Shown piece after piece: positions 25,806 to 38,703 of a DNA stretch of 64,000 bases. The DNA comes from Verrucomicrobiaceae bacterium (GTDB lineage: Bacteria > Verrucomicrobiota > Verrucomicrobiia > Verrucomicrobiales > Verrucomicrobiaceae): NCBI GenBank assembly GCA_016713245.1, contig JADJPM010000005.1, forward strand, positions 1 to 64,000, given 5' to 3'. A program made the translations under genes and the position numbers. The stretch's first letter is position 1; each line of letters opens with the position of its first letter. Under the pieces are notes generated by a model, which had not been told where the DNA came from, did no database searches, and was given only the letters and a program-made list of their open reading frames with translations.

Positions 25806-28517
25806 TCACCGCGCCTCCCACGCGGGCGGCAGGTCTTTGCTCTCCGGCCCATACGTCTGCGAGACGACGAAGCCGCTCGCCTGCGAGGTGTAAAAGATGC
25901 GCCCGTTACTCACGACGGCACCAAGACATTCGCGGGAGTCGATGGCGGGGCCTGTGGAGACGAGTTTGCCGTCTTGGGAGAGGTCGATCATGTCCATGTT
26001 CGCGCCGAGCACATACGGCTCGCTCATCGTGAAGCGGCAGCAGGCGTAGTTGGTCTGAATGCTGTAGATGACTTTGCCGGTGGCGGCGTCGAAGACGTTG
26101 CCTTTGCCGCGCAGGGCATTCGAGAACATGAACTTCTCGCCCACGCTCACCACGTTCAGCGCAGACGTCACCGCATCGCTGGTCCAAACGAGTTTGCCGG
26201 TGTTGGCATCGAGACACCACACATGGCGGTCCTCGGTGCTGACCTTCGCTTTGTTGTAGCCGCCGATGTAGAGCTTCCCATCGCGGGCGCTGAGCGTGCA
26301 CTTCGAGGTGACGTAGTATTCATTCGTCTGCCAAAGGATCTTGCCCGTCTGCGGGTCGATGCAGCAAGTGAGGCCGTTGTTTTCGACCGGCAGACCGCGA
26401 CGACGCTTCGTCTCGGCGTCGTAACCGAAGAAGACGCTGTAGTAGAGCTTCCCATCAAGGATGCAGATGCCGCAATCATTGCCACCGCGACCGAACTCAA
26501 AGAAGTCCTTCTCCCACACGACCTTACCCGTGTCCAAATCCCAGGCCCAGAGGCGTGGATGATGGTTCTTCGGGTAATACGGATTGTCGTTCGAGTAGAT
26601 AAAACTCATCACCTCGCTGCCGTCCGCAGGCACCACGGGCGGACCGCCGAAGGTGTACGGCTTCTCGCTGCCTTGCGGCGCGTAATCGCCGCTGCCGCTC
26701 GCATAGATCGCCACATTCCCCGCGACGACCGGCGGGAACTGCCGGCTCCAGCTCGGACTGCCGGTGAAGGGCGCTTCCCACAGCAGATTGCCCGTCGCGG
26801 CATCGAGACAACGCACAAACGACTTCTTCATGCCCGCCTGCGGCACCAGCAGCTTGCCGTCGATGTAAAGCGGTGAGGTGAAGCTCAGATACACGTCTGG
26901 AAACCACTTCCGCCAAAGCAAACGCCCCGTGTCTTGCTCGCAGGCGATGATCTGACCTTCCGCCGTGTGCGTGTAGATCCGCCCACCACCACAAACCGGC
27001 AGATGCTTCACCGTGCCTTCGAGACGCCGAGCCCAGCGCATGCGTAGCGGCGGCTTGAGGTCCTGGTTGTTCGAGTTCTGGCCCGCGAAGTTGCCGTAGT
27101 TCGTGTACCAGTCGTATTTGGCGTCAGCGCGTTTGCCGGTGAGGGGAGAGCGCACCGAAATAACATCTTTTTCGAAGGCAATGGGTCGTTCGATTTTGTT
27201 CGGACCGTAAACATATAAAGTGCCGTTTTCGCTGCCCGCGAATATTTGGCCATCTGCCACAGCAACAGGAGCTGAGAAAGCTGCGCTTTTAGTAGAGCCT
27301 TTGTCTATCAGGGTTCTTCTTGGAATCTGGTCTGTGATCGGCAGGATCGACAATGAGCCGTCAAGCCCAGCCAAGATGATGTGGTTTTTGGTGAGCACTG
27401 GCGGCGCGATGGATCCCGTTCCGTTGAGCGTCTTCATTTGCTTCGTACTCATGTCATGCCGAATGAGTCCGCGATCCGTCTCCGGCTTCACGCGATACAC
27501 ATCCTTCCCACGAATCGCCACCGGTGAAAAGCTCAACAGGCCATCCATGCGGATGTTCGTGTCGGTGCCGGGGACAAAGTCGCCGGTTTTGAGCGTGTCG
27601 CCTTCGAGGCGCATGATATCCACGCGACCGGCATTATCGCGGCGATGCCATTGGACATAGACGTTGCCGTCGTCATCGGCGCTTTGGCCGAAGGTGGCGG
27701 GGAATTCCTTGCCGGACCACTCGGGGATCTCGCCGGTGGCTTTGAGCTTCGGCGCGGCACCGGTGTCTTCGAGGAAGAGCGTGCGACCTCCGGCGGGAAT
27801 GACGACGATGTTGCCTTTGATCAAACAAATGTCCCGCGAGCACACGAAGTGATCCTTCCACGTCACGCGCCCATCGCTGGAGGTCGGCTTGGTGCCTGGT
27901 TTGAGCGTGGCGAGCATGCGTTTCTCGCAAAACGCGGCCCAGGACTCGCCGCTCCAGCGGTTGCCATCGAAGCCGACGACTTCCTTCACGAAATCCCACT
28001 TCCAGAGCTGCTTGCCTTCAAAGTTCATCGCCAACACCTGCGCCCCGAGTGTGGCCACATACACGCGATCCTTCGCCACGACCGGTGTGCTGAAAATCGG
28101 CTCGCCACAGTCGATTTCGGCCACCACGGCTCCGCTGTCGCGATCCAGCACGTAGTAAAAACCGGCCGTAGTGCCGAAATGCAGCCATTTCCCCGCGATG
28201 GCGGGCGAACTGACATTGTTGACGTTTTGCTTGCCGCCCTTGCTTTGGAAGCGCCAGAGTTCTTTGAGCGTCTTCGCATCAAAACAAGCCGCGACGCCCG
28301 ATCCATCGACCACATACACCTTGCCGCTCGCGACCACCGGCGACGTGTAAATGCCATCTGTCATCGCCACCGCACCTTGCAGGCCGAGTTTCTCGACATC
28401 GAGGTCGATTTGCGATGCGTTGCCGCTGTGCGCGGCATTGAACATGAACTGCGGCCAGTCCTCGGCGGAGGCGTTCAGGCTGAAAGCGAGGGCGAGAGGC
28501 AGAAACAGGTGCTTCAT
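25806..28517 (-). CDS. Secreted PQQ-binding-like beta-propeller protein
   Basis: The 903-aa product starts MKHLFLPLALAFSLNASA (signal peptide), followed by EDWPQFMFNAAHSGN, the usual opening of bacterial PQQ-like propeller proteins. Repeating blades such as VVASGKVYVVDGSGVAACFD, AKTLKELWRF and DTGKVVWEKDF run along the whole length, enough for two propellers. It is exported and may be an alcohol/sugar dehydrogenase relative or a structural surface protein. I see no haem motif, and PQQ binding is not assured. About 27130-27470 has visibly lower GC than the rest. Confidence 0.85.
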   Translation of the reverse strand: MKHLFLPLALAFSLNASAEDWPQFMFNAAHSGNASQIDLDVEKLGLQGAVAMTDGIYTSPVVASGKVYVVDGSGVAACFDAKTLKELWRFQSKGGKQNVNNVSSPAIAGKWLHFGTTAGFYYVLDRDSGAVVAEIDCGEPIFSTPVVAKDRVYVATLGAQVLAMNFEGKQLWKWDFVKEVVGFDGNRWSGESWAAFCEKRMLATLKPGTKPTSSDGRVTWKDHFVCSRDICLIKGNIVVIPAGGRTLFLEDTGAAPKLKATGEIPEWSGKEFPATFGQSADDDGNVYVQWHRRDNAGRVDIMRLEGDTLKTGDFVPGTDTNIRMDGLLSFSPVAIRGKDVYRVKPETDRGLIRHDMSTKQMKTLNGTGSIAPPVLTKNHIILAGLDGSLSILPITDQIPRRTLIDKGSTKSAAFSAPVAVADGQIFAGSENGTLYVYGPNKIERPIAFEKDVISVRSPLTGKRADAKYDWYTNYGNFAGQNSNNQDLKPPLRMRWARRLEGTVKHLPVCGGGRIYTHTAEGQIIACEQDTGRLLWRKWFPDVYLSFTSPLYIDGKLLVPQAGMKKSFVRCLDAATGNLLWEAPFTGSPSWSRQFPPVVAGNVAIYASGSGDYAPQGSEKPYTFGGPPVVPADGSEVMSFIYSNDNPYYPKNHHPRLWAWDLDTGKVVWEKDFFEFGRGGNDCGICILDGKLYYSVFFGYDAETKRRRGLPVENNGLTCCIDPQTGKILWQTNEYYVTSKCTLSARDGKLYIGGYNKAKVSTEDRHVWCLDANTGKLVWTSDAVTSALNVVSVGEKFMFSNALRGKGNVFDAATGKVIYSIQTNYACCRFTMSEPYVLGANMDMIDLSQDGKLVSTGPAIDSRECLGAVVSNGRIFYTSQASGFVVSQTYGPESKDLPPAWEAR

Positions 28518-28676
28518 GGGCTGACAATACGGACGCCCAACCGATTTTTCACGGTTTGAAAGCGCCAGGGCTTACGCCACCACGTTTCGACGTCTCTTTC
28601 TCGCTGGAAATCCTTTCTCCCGTGGCTAAGGGAGCGTCCCGCTTTTCTCAATGGGCGGTTCTTTCACATCTCCCCC

Positions 28677-29891
28677 ATGCCCCGCTCCATCAAACAGGTT
28701 TGTGATCCCGTGGAAGCCGTCATCGCTGACATCCGTGCCGGACGCATGGTGATCGTCACCGACGATGCCGACCGCGAAAACGAGGGCGATCTCATCTGTG
28801 CGGCGGAAAAGATCACGCCGGAGATGGTCACCTTCATGGTCCGCGAGGGCGCGGGCATGCTCTGCGTGGCCGTTTCGACAGAGATCGCCAAAAACCTCGG
28901 CCTCGAAAGCATGGTGCCGCAGAACCGCGAGGCCTTCACCACGGCTTTCACCGTCACTGTGGATGCTGCCAAAGGCATCACCACCGGCATCAGCGCCGCA
29001 GACCGCTCCCGCACCATCCGCCTGCTCGCCGATGCGAAAAGCAGCGCCAAATCCTTCGTCCAGCCGGGTCACATCAATCCGCTCGTCGCCAAACCCGGCG
29101 GTGTTTTGCGCCGCGCCGGCCACACGGAAGCCGCCACGGATCTGGCCCGCCTCGCCGGATTGCGCGAAGCCGGTGTGCTCATCGAGATCATGAACGCCGA
29201 TGGCACCATGGCCCGGCTGCCGGACCTCTTGAAGTTCGCCAAAAAGCACAAGCTCAAAATTTGCAGCATCGCCGACCTCATCGCGTATCGCCGCAAGAGT
29301 GAAAAGCTGGTCGAAAAGATCGAAGTCGTGGACATGCCCACCGACTACGGCGAGTTCAAGCTACACCTCTACAAGAGCCACCTCGACGGCATCCACCACG
29401 TCGCCCTCGTCAAAGGCGACATCAAAGGCAGCGAGCCCACGCTCGTCCGTGTGCACAGTGAGTGCCTCACCGGCGACATCTTTGCCTCACGCCGCTGCGA
29501 TTGTGGCAGCCAGCTCCACGCGGCCATGCAGCACATCGAAAAGGTGGGCAAAGGCGTGATCATCTACATGCGCGGCCACGAAGGTCGCGGCATCGGCCTG
29601 CACGGCAAAATCATGGCCTACAAGCTCCAGGAGCAAGGCCTCGACACCGTCGAAGCCAATCTCAAGCTCGGCTTCCCGATGGACCTGCGTGATTACGGCA
29701 TCGGTGCGCAGATCATCTACGACCTCGGCGTGCGGAAGATCCGCCTCATGACCAACAACCCGCGCAAGGTCATCGGTCTCGAAGGCCACAAGCTTCAAAT
29801 CACCGAGCAGGTCCCCGTCAAATCCCCGCCGAAGCCCGAAAACGCCCGCTACCTCGAAACCAAGAAGAAGAAGATGGGGCACAAGCTCTGA
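28677..29891 (+). CDS. ribBA: Bifunctional DHBP synthase / GTP cyclohydrolase II
   Basis: The 404-aa product joins RibB (about 1-205) and RibA (about 210-404). RibB shows TDDADRENEGDLICAAE, GMLCVAVS and PGHINPL. RibA shows HSECLTGDIFASRRCDCGSQ, whose Cys residues bind zinc, then YMRGHEGRGIGLHGK and DYGIGAQIIYDLGV. It makes 3,4-dihydroxy-2-butanone 4-phosphate from ribulose 5-phosphate and opens GTP, feeding both branches of riboflavin synthesis. RibH is encoded 10 kb away. No FMN riboswitch was found in the 159-nt upstream gap. Its stop lies 7 nt from the convergent neighbour. Confidence 0.96.
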   Translation: MPRSIKQVCDPVEAVIADIRAGRMVIVTDDADRENEGDLICAAEKITPEMVTFMVREGAGMLCVAVSTEIAKNLGLESMVPQNREAFTTAFTVTVDAAKGITTGISAADRSRTIRLLADAKSSAKSFVQPGHINPLVAKPGGVLRRAGHTEAATDLARLAGLREAGVLIEIMNADGTMARLPDLLKFAKKHKLKICSIADLIAYRRKSEKLVEKIEVVDMPTDYGEFKLHLYKSHLDGIHHVALVKGDIKGSEPTLVRVHSECLTGDIFASRRCDCGSQLHAAMQHIEKVGKGVIIYMRGHEGRGIGLHGKIMAYKLQEQGLDTVEANLKLGFPMDLRDYGIGAQIIYDLGVRKIRLMTNNPRKVIGLEGHKLQITEQVPVKSPPKPENARYLETKKKKMGHKL

Positions 29892-31424
29892 ATCGCCGTC
29901 AAGGCTGTGCCACCAGCCGAGCGGCTGTTCCGGCAAAGCCGTGGGTGTGTGGATAAACGAGCGCGTGATTGTGTTTTTCGGCGTTCCCTCGTGAGGTGGC
30001 CTTGGCGGCTTCAAACTCGACCTGAGCGACTTGCTTGGCTTTGAAGAGATCCATCTGGATGCGGCTTTTCACGTTTGCAGCGCCGTCGCCGGTGGTTTCG
30101 ATGGCGGAGAAGATGGCTGCAGGATATTTCGTGGTGATCAAGGACTGCACGCCATCGCTCACGCCGCTGGAGGGCATGCAACCAAAGGGTTTCACGCTGA
30201 TGACCATGTGCGCTTTCTTGTGCGTGACGGACTGGATGAGCTTGCCCACCTCCATGTGGCCTTCGCCGCCGCGCAGGGCCACGTCGTAGTGCTGATGAGA
30301 GATGGTGGCGATCTCATCCATGTCGGGCAGCTTGTAATGGCGCAGGCCGATGAGCCGAGCGTAGAAGCCGAAGAGGCCACGCATGGCTTTATCAGCCGAC
30401 CAGAGCGTGAGGAGCTTGCGACGCGGGTTTTTGCCATCGAGGCCGCCGTTGGCCTCATCGTCCTGCGGCAGCGTCATCCGCTGTTTCGTGTCCCACATGC
30501 CCTGCCAGAGCATGTAAAGCAGCCAGGCCGTCACGACTTGCACATCCACCTCTGCGCCTTCGGATTCGAGGAACTGCTGTAGCTTGTAGTTTCCATCTCC
30601 TTCCGTCGTCATGGCCCAAAACTCGCCGATGATGCTGACCTTCGGCTTCGCCTGCAAACGGTTCACCGGAATGCTTTTCAATAGCCTGCGGCAGCGCCAG
30701 AGAGCGAGGGGGATATTCCGGCGATGCTGCAGGGCTTCAGCGAGCGTGCGTTTGCAGTCCTCCAGCACGCGGTTGGTGCTGCCGGGCTCGATTTCATAGG
30801 GTCGAATGCGGTAACCGATGGCGTTGAGCACATCGCCAGCCATCACGGCTTTGATCAGGGCAAAGAAGAACTTGGGATTGAATTCGAGGCCGTTGTTTTC
30901 GCCCGTGGCCTGTTTGAGGCCGCCTTTCTGCTGGAAGAGCAGCACGCGGAAGCCATCAAAGCCGGCATCACGGAGCGCTTTGCGATACTCCGTGGCATAG
31001 GTGCCAAAGCGGCAGGGGCCGCAGGCACCCGCAGTGACGAAAACGTGGGAGCGGATGATCTGCTCCGTGCTCATTCCTTGCTCGTCACGGAGGTGAATGA
31101 GGTGCTTCACCAGGTTACCGACGGTGAAGTAGGTCGGATTGCACTGACCACGATTGCCGAACTCTTTACCAATACGCAGCGCATCATTGTCTGGCACCTC
31201 CAGAGGCTGGACGCGGTAACCCACGCCGCGCAGTGCGGCCCCGATGAGCATGTCCTGCGCCCGTGTGAGGCCACCGCAAAGCAGCGTGGTGGAGGAGCGG
31301 TCGGCTTTGACGAAATCCTGCGGATTGGTGTCACGCCAGTGCTCGACCGGTTTGGAGTCCAAGCCCAAGCGGGCACGCTCCTTCGCCTCGAACTCGCGAA
31401 GCTCCTTCTCGATGTCGGCGTGCG

Positions 31425-35199
<3,775 letters not shown>

Positions 35200-35231
35200 G
35201 AGGCGGCATCAGGGAGCAGGACGAGGCGAGG

Positions 35232-36728
35232 TCAAACGACGTTTTTTTTCGGGCAGAACGCTCCGAAGACCGTGAGTGCGACACAAAGCCAGCCAAACCA
35301 CTCGCCGTGGCGGAGGTAGAAGGTGGTGGAGCCATCGGTGATGAGAGGGATGGAGCCGGTGAGAGTTTCGCGGGTGTGCTGGCCAGTTTGGGCGGTGATG
35401 CGGCCGGCAGGATCGACGAGGGCACTGATGCCGGTGGTGGTGGAGCGGATGAGGGCACGGCGTGTCTCGATGGCGCGGAAGGTGGCGAGGGCGAGGTGCG
35501 TGCGTGGCTCATGCGTATCGCCGAACCAAGCGTCGTTGGTGACATTGACGATGGCGTGGGCGGGACCGGAGTGCTGCCAAATTTCGCGGAGACGGGCGGG
35601 CTGGATGTCTTCGTAGCAAATGGTGGGGAGGAAGGTAGCACCGGCGGCGTGGAGGTGATCCAGCGAGTGACCGGGAAGCATGTTTCCGGTATGCGGCAGC
35701 CATTGGCGCAGCCAGGGGAACTGTTTTTCGAAGGGGATCATCTCACCAAAAGCGAGGAGGCTGCGCTTGTCGTAGCGGGAGTTGATCTGCCCTTCGGGGG
35801 TGATGGCGAGGAGGGAGTTGAAGGGCCGACTGTCGTAGGTGCGGGTGACGGCACCCGCGAGCAGCGGCACCGGCTGACGCATGGCTTTGGGTACCTCAGT
35901 GAGATCGCGGCGGATGGGCAGGGTGATGGCGCTTTCGGGCCAGACGATGAGTTCGGGGCGAGGGGCGGTTTGATTGAGCGCCCAAGACATGGCGTGGTGC
36001 TCGCGAAAGGCTTCGAAGGCGTTTTTTTGAGTCTGTAGGCTGAGATTGGGCTGGATGAGGGCGACGCTGAGCTGGCGTGCGGTGGCGATTTGAGGCTCGA
36101 TTTGGTGCAGTCGCGTGAAACCGTAGCCGAGGACGAGAACGAAGGAGGTGAGCGGGATGATCCAGCGGCGGTGGAGGCAGGGGCGGCGCTGGTAGCGGCT
36201 CTCGATGAGCTCATAGACGGCTCCATTAACCAGCGCGATGAGGGCGGTGAGGCCGAGCAGGCCGGTGATCTCCACGATCTGGGTGATGGCGGTGAAGCGA
36301 TACTGCGACGCGCTGATGTTATAGGGGAAGAGGTTCGGAAAAAGCAGCTCGATGGCCGGATTGACGAAGGCGAGACTCCAAACGGGCGCGATGCCGCGTG
36401 AGCGGAAAAACTGGGTCAACGCCATCATGAGGCCGAACGAGACTCCCAAGCAGGCACAGACTAAAAAGGCCCCACTCCAGGCGGTGAAGGCCGAAAAGCC
36501 GCCGAAGACCGAAAAGGTTTGTCCGAGCCAGTAGTAACCGCCGAAGTAGCCGACGGCTCCATAGACTAGGGCGATGAGAAAGGCTCTGCGCGGCGGTAAA
36601 TCATGCACCGCGAGCAAAACGGGCACTTTAACAATCCAGGTGAGAGGGAACAGGCCGAAGCCGACGAAGCCCAAAGGTTCAAGCAAACCAGAAAGCAGGC
36701 TGAGGGCGAGACGCGTTCGATAGCGCAT
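35232..36728 (-). CDS. lnt: Apolipoprotein N-acyltransferase
   Basis: The 498-aa product has about seven N-terminal membrane helices (1-220) and a periplasmic nitrilase-type domain. The triad is visible: Glu in IVWPESAITLP, Lys in NSRYDKRSLLAFGE, Cys in LPTICYEDIQP, followed by VNVTNDAWFGDTHEP. A last membrane segment ends the protein. It transfers the third acyl chain to the N-terminal Cys of lipoproteins in the inner membrane. It precedes the activase gene by 32 nt on the same strand. An Lgt-like gene lies 1.2 kb away, so two lipoprotein-maturation genes are close together. Confidence 0.94.
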   Translation of the reverse strand: MRYRTRLALSLLSGLLEPLGFVGFGLFPLTWIVKVPVLLAVHDLPPRRAFLIALVYGAVGYFGGYYWLGQTFSVFGGFSAFTAWSGAFLVCACLGVSFGLMMALTQFFRSRGIAPVWSLAFVNPAIELLFPNLFPYNISASQYRFTAITQIVEITGLLGLTALIALVNGAVYELIESRYQRRPCLHRRWIIPLTSFVLVLGYGFTRLHQIEPQIATARQLSVALIQPNLSLQTQKNAFEAFREHHAMSWALNQTAPRPELIVWPESAITLPIRRDLTEVPKAMRQPVPLLAGAVTRTYDSRPFNSLLAITPEGQINSRYDKRSLLAFGEMIPFEKQFPWLRQWLPHTGNMLPGHSLDHLHAAGATFLPTICYEDIQPARLREIWQHSGPAHAIVNVTNDAWFGDTHEPRTHLALATFRAIETRRALIRSTTTGISALVDPAGRITAQTGQHTRETLTGSIPLITDGSTTFYLRHGEWFGWLCVALTVFGAFCPKKNVV

Positions 36729-36767
36729 GCCTGCGGGTTCGAATCTTCAGGCTTCCCGACCTGGAAA

Positions 36768-37802
36768 TCAGGGAACGCAAGGCAGTGGGCCGGGGCCGCC
36801 GGGCGGCAGTGGGCCGGGGCCGCCGGGTGGGATGGGGCCAGGGCCGCCGGGTGGGATGGGGTCAGGGCCGCCGGGTGGGATGGGGCCTGGGTCTGGCGGG
36901 ACGACAACTGGCGGGACGACAACTGCCTTAGAGTCAGTGTTAGTGGCCGTTCCCGTGACGCTGCCGTTCTTAATCTGATCGAGCTGATTGAGTTGGTCCT
37001 TATTGGCTCCGAGGTTCGCTTTCACTTCCTCAGTGACATTCGTGATGGTGCTTTGCAGGTTATCGGCGGCTTTTTGGGCTTCTTTGCCGGCCTTGATGGC
37101 ATTTTTCCCAGCAGTTATTGCCTCCTTATTGGCGGCTTTTTCATCAGGAGTGTCCTTCGGTCCGTCGGATGGGTCGGATGGGTCGGATGGGTCGGATGTG
37201 CCGGGTGGGTCCGTCTGGTCCGTCTTGGCGTTCGCGGCCTTACGTGCAGCTGTAGCAGCATCGCGTGCAGTAAAGGCAGCCGAAGATTCCTTAACTAAGT
37301 ACGCGGCATCAATGAGATCTTTAAGGGTTTGTTTGGCTTGATCACTGAGGTTTGAATCATTCTGGCTCTTCGCCCATGTGCTCACTTTATTTGCAGCTTC
37401 CTCAGCTGTTTTAGCGGCAGTCTCGGCACTATCGGCAGCAGCCTCTGCCATAGTAGCGTAAGCCTCGGCGTCTTTCTTGGTGGTGGTGGCCCGCCCAGCA
37501 TTAGTCGCTGCATTTCCAGCTGTAATTGCTTCGACGCCAGCAGAACTGCATTGAGTTTGGGCCGTTGTTAATGCGGTCGTTATCTCATCTGGCACCTCGA
37601 TGCCTTTTCCGCCGGTTTCACCGACGGTTTTAGGGGCATCGACGGCTATACAGCCTGCCACAATGAAAGCACCGGGAAGCGCGAACAGGGCCGCCACCAA
37701 GGCGAAGAGGAGTATTTGCAGAAGGAGACGCGGCTTGGGAGAAGGAGACTGGGATACCATGGCGCGGCGATGTTTGGGGAGAGGCGGTGGAGTGTCAATC
37801 AT
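36768..37802 (-). CDS. Low-complexity single-pass membrane protein with Ala-rich coiled coil and PPGG repeats
   Basis: The 344-aa product has one hydrophobic segment near the N-terminus (LLLQILLFALVAALFALPGA, about 25-44) followed by FIVAGC, which could act as a lipobox. Residues about 80-200 are Ala/Lys/Glu-rich and helical. A (DPS)n tract follows, then a second helical part. The C-terminal 50 residues are an 8-aa repeat, PGPIPPGG. The tract is encoded by a 24-nt tandem repeat, and DPS by a 9-nt repeat. It may span the periplasm or attach to the cell wall. Base composition is lower in GC than neighbours except in the repeats. No known family. Confidence 0.7.
   Translation of the reverse strand: MIDTPPPLPKHRRAMVSQSPSPKPRLLLQILLFALVAALFALPGAFIVAGCIAVDAPKTVGETGGKGIEVPDEITTALTTAQTQCSSAGVEAITAGNAATNAGRATTTKKDAEAYATMAEAAADSAETAAKTAEEAANKVSTWAKSQNDSNLSDQAKQTLKDLIDAAYLVKESSAAFTARDAATAARKAANAKTDQTDPPGTSDPSDPSDPSDGPKDTPDEKAANKEAITAGKNAIKAGKEAQKAADNLQSTITNVTEEVKANLGANKDQLNQLDQIKNGSVTGTATNTDSKAVVVPPVVVPPDPGPIPPGGPDPIPPGGPGPIPPGGPGPLPPGGPGPLPCVP
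36781..36896. repeat. 24-nt tandem repeat (4-5 copies) encoding PGPIPPGG
   Basis: The unit GGGATGGGGCCAGGGCCGCC plus four bases recurs with small changes across the end of the low-complexity gene. Slippage could easily change the copy number. Confidence 0.85.
37164..37199. repeat. 9-nt tandem repeat (4 copies) encoding DPS
   Basis: GTCGGATGG is repeated four times, the last copy ending in T. On the coding strand it gives SDPSDPSDPSD within the low-complexity protein. Confidence 0.9.
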
Positions 37803-37923
37803 GGAAAGCAGGAGAGGGTGTTTTGGGTCATGATGAGAATGGCCGCAAAAAGACGCAAAAAGCAGTCATTCAGAAAGTGAGCGGGTGAAGGCACTCGGGA
37901 ACGCTTCTTTTGACAGGACTGGC

Positions 37924-38694
37924 TCATGCCTCCTGGCGTGTCTTTTGCCTCATGAAGAAGCGCAGCGCGAGCAACACAAAAGCGATGCAGCCATACTGCG
38001 CAGGGGTGAGGCCGCCGTAGCGGACATCGCAGCCAGGGAGGTCAGTGGCGCGGAGGTAGTCGAGGAAGAAACGCGGCACGGCGTAGGCGATGAGCATGGC
38101 GTGGGTGAGCGTGCCGCGCGGTGGGGAGTCGATCTGCTTTTTGCGGCCCAGCCAGTGGACGAGCGGGATCCACAGGAAGCAGAGCAGCCATTCATAAAAG
38201 CCGAGATCATGCCGAGGACCGTCTGGGAACTTCACGGCGAGCCAAAACTGCGAGGGACAGCCCGGGTGATCATGCACGGTAGTGCAGCCGAGGCGGCCAA
38301 AGAACCAGATGTGCGTGAAGGTGAAGACGCACACGTCCGCATAGGGCAGGAAGGGCACCCGGTGCCAGCGCAGATAGACAGCTCCGGCGAGCGTGGCGCT
38401 GAACATGCCTCCGTAGGAAGACATGCCCTGCCAGATTTGAATGAGGCTCCAGGGATTGGCCCGGAAAACCTCCGGGTGATAGGCGAAGAGATAGACCCAG
38501 TGCGAGCCGAGCAGGCCAAAGAAGGCGCACACGGCGACGAGACTCGAAACGACATGTGGATCAAGCCCGACCTGCCGCGCCCGCCAGCGTGCGATGAACC
38601 AGCCAACGATGATGCCCGCCCACACGAGCAGTCCAAACGAACCGAATTCATGCTGGCCGATGCGCAGCGGCGGTAGGTCGAGGTAAGGGACCAT
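37924..38694 (-). CDS. Lgt-like prolipoprotein diacylglyceryl transferase family protein, divergent
   Basis: The 256-aa membrane protein has seven hydrophobic segments and the Lgt order: GQHEFGSFGLLVWAGIIVG, SSYGGMFSATLAGAVYL, FFGRLGCTTVHDHPG, PRFFLDYLRA and a final helix. In classical Lgt the signature is GRxGNxxNxE and the catalytic region has HGG. Here these read GRLGCTTVHDHPG and YGGM. It therefore belongs to a variant branch, and diacylglyceryl transfer to prolipoproteins is likely but unproven. It follows the outer-membrane protein gene by 9 nt on the same strand. Confidence 0.75.
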   Translation of the reverse strand: MVPYLDLPPLRIGQHEFGSFGLLVWAGIIVGWFIARWRARQVGLDPHVVSSLVAVCAFFGLLGSHWVYLFAYHPEVFRANPWSLIQIWQGMSSYGGMFSATLAGAVYLRWHRVPFLPYADVCVFTFTHIWFFGRLGCTTVHDHPGCPSQFWLAVKFPDGPRHDLGFYEWLLCFLWIPLVHWLGRKKQIDSPPRGTLTHAMLIAYAVPRFFLDYLRATDLPGCDVRYGGLTPAQYGCIAFVLLALRFFMRQKTRQEA

Positions 38695-38703
38695 GCGCCG
38701 GGA

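Noticed and set aside
28518..28676. Possible FMN riboswitch before ribBA
   Set aside because: None of the conserved RFN blocks can be found in the upstream gap; the divergent PQQ gene shares this gap.
36781..36896. CRISPR-like array
   Set aside because: The 24-nt units are contiguous coding tandem repeats with no spacers.
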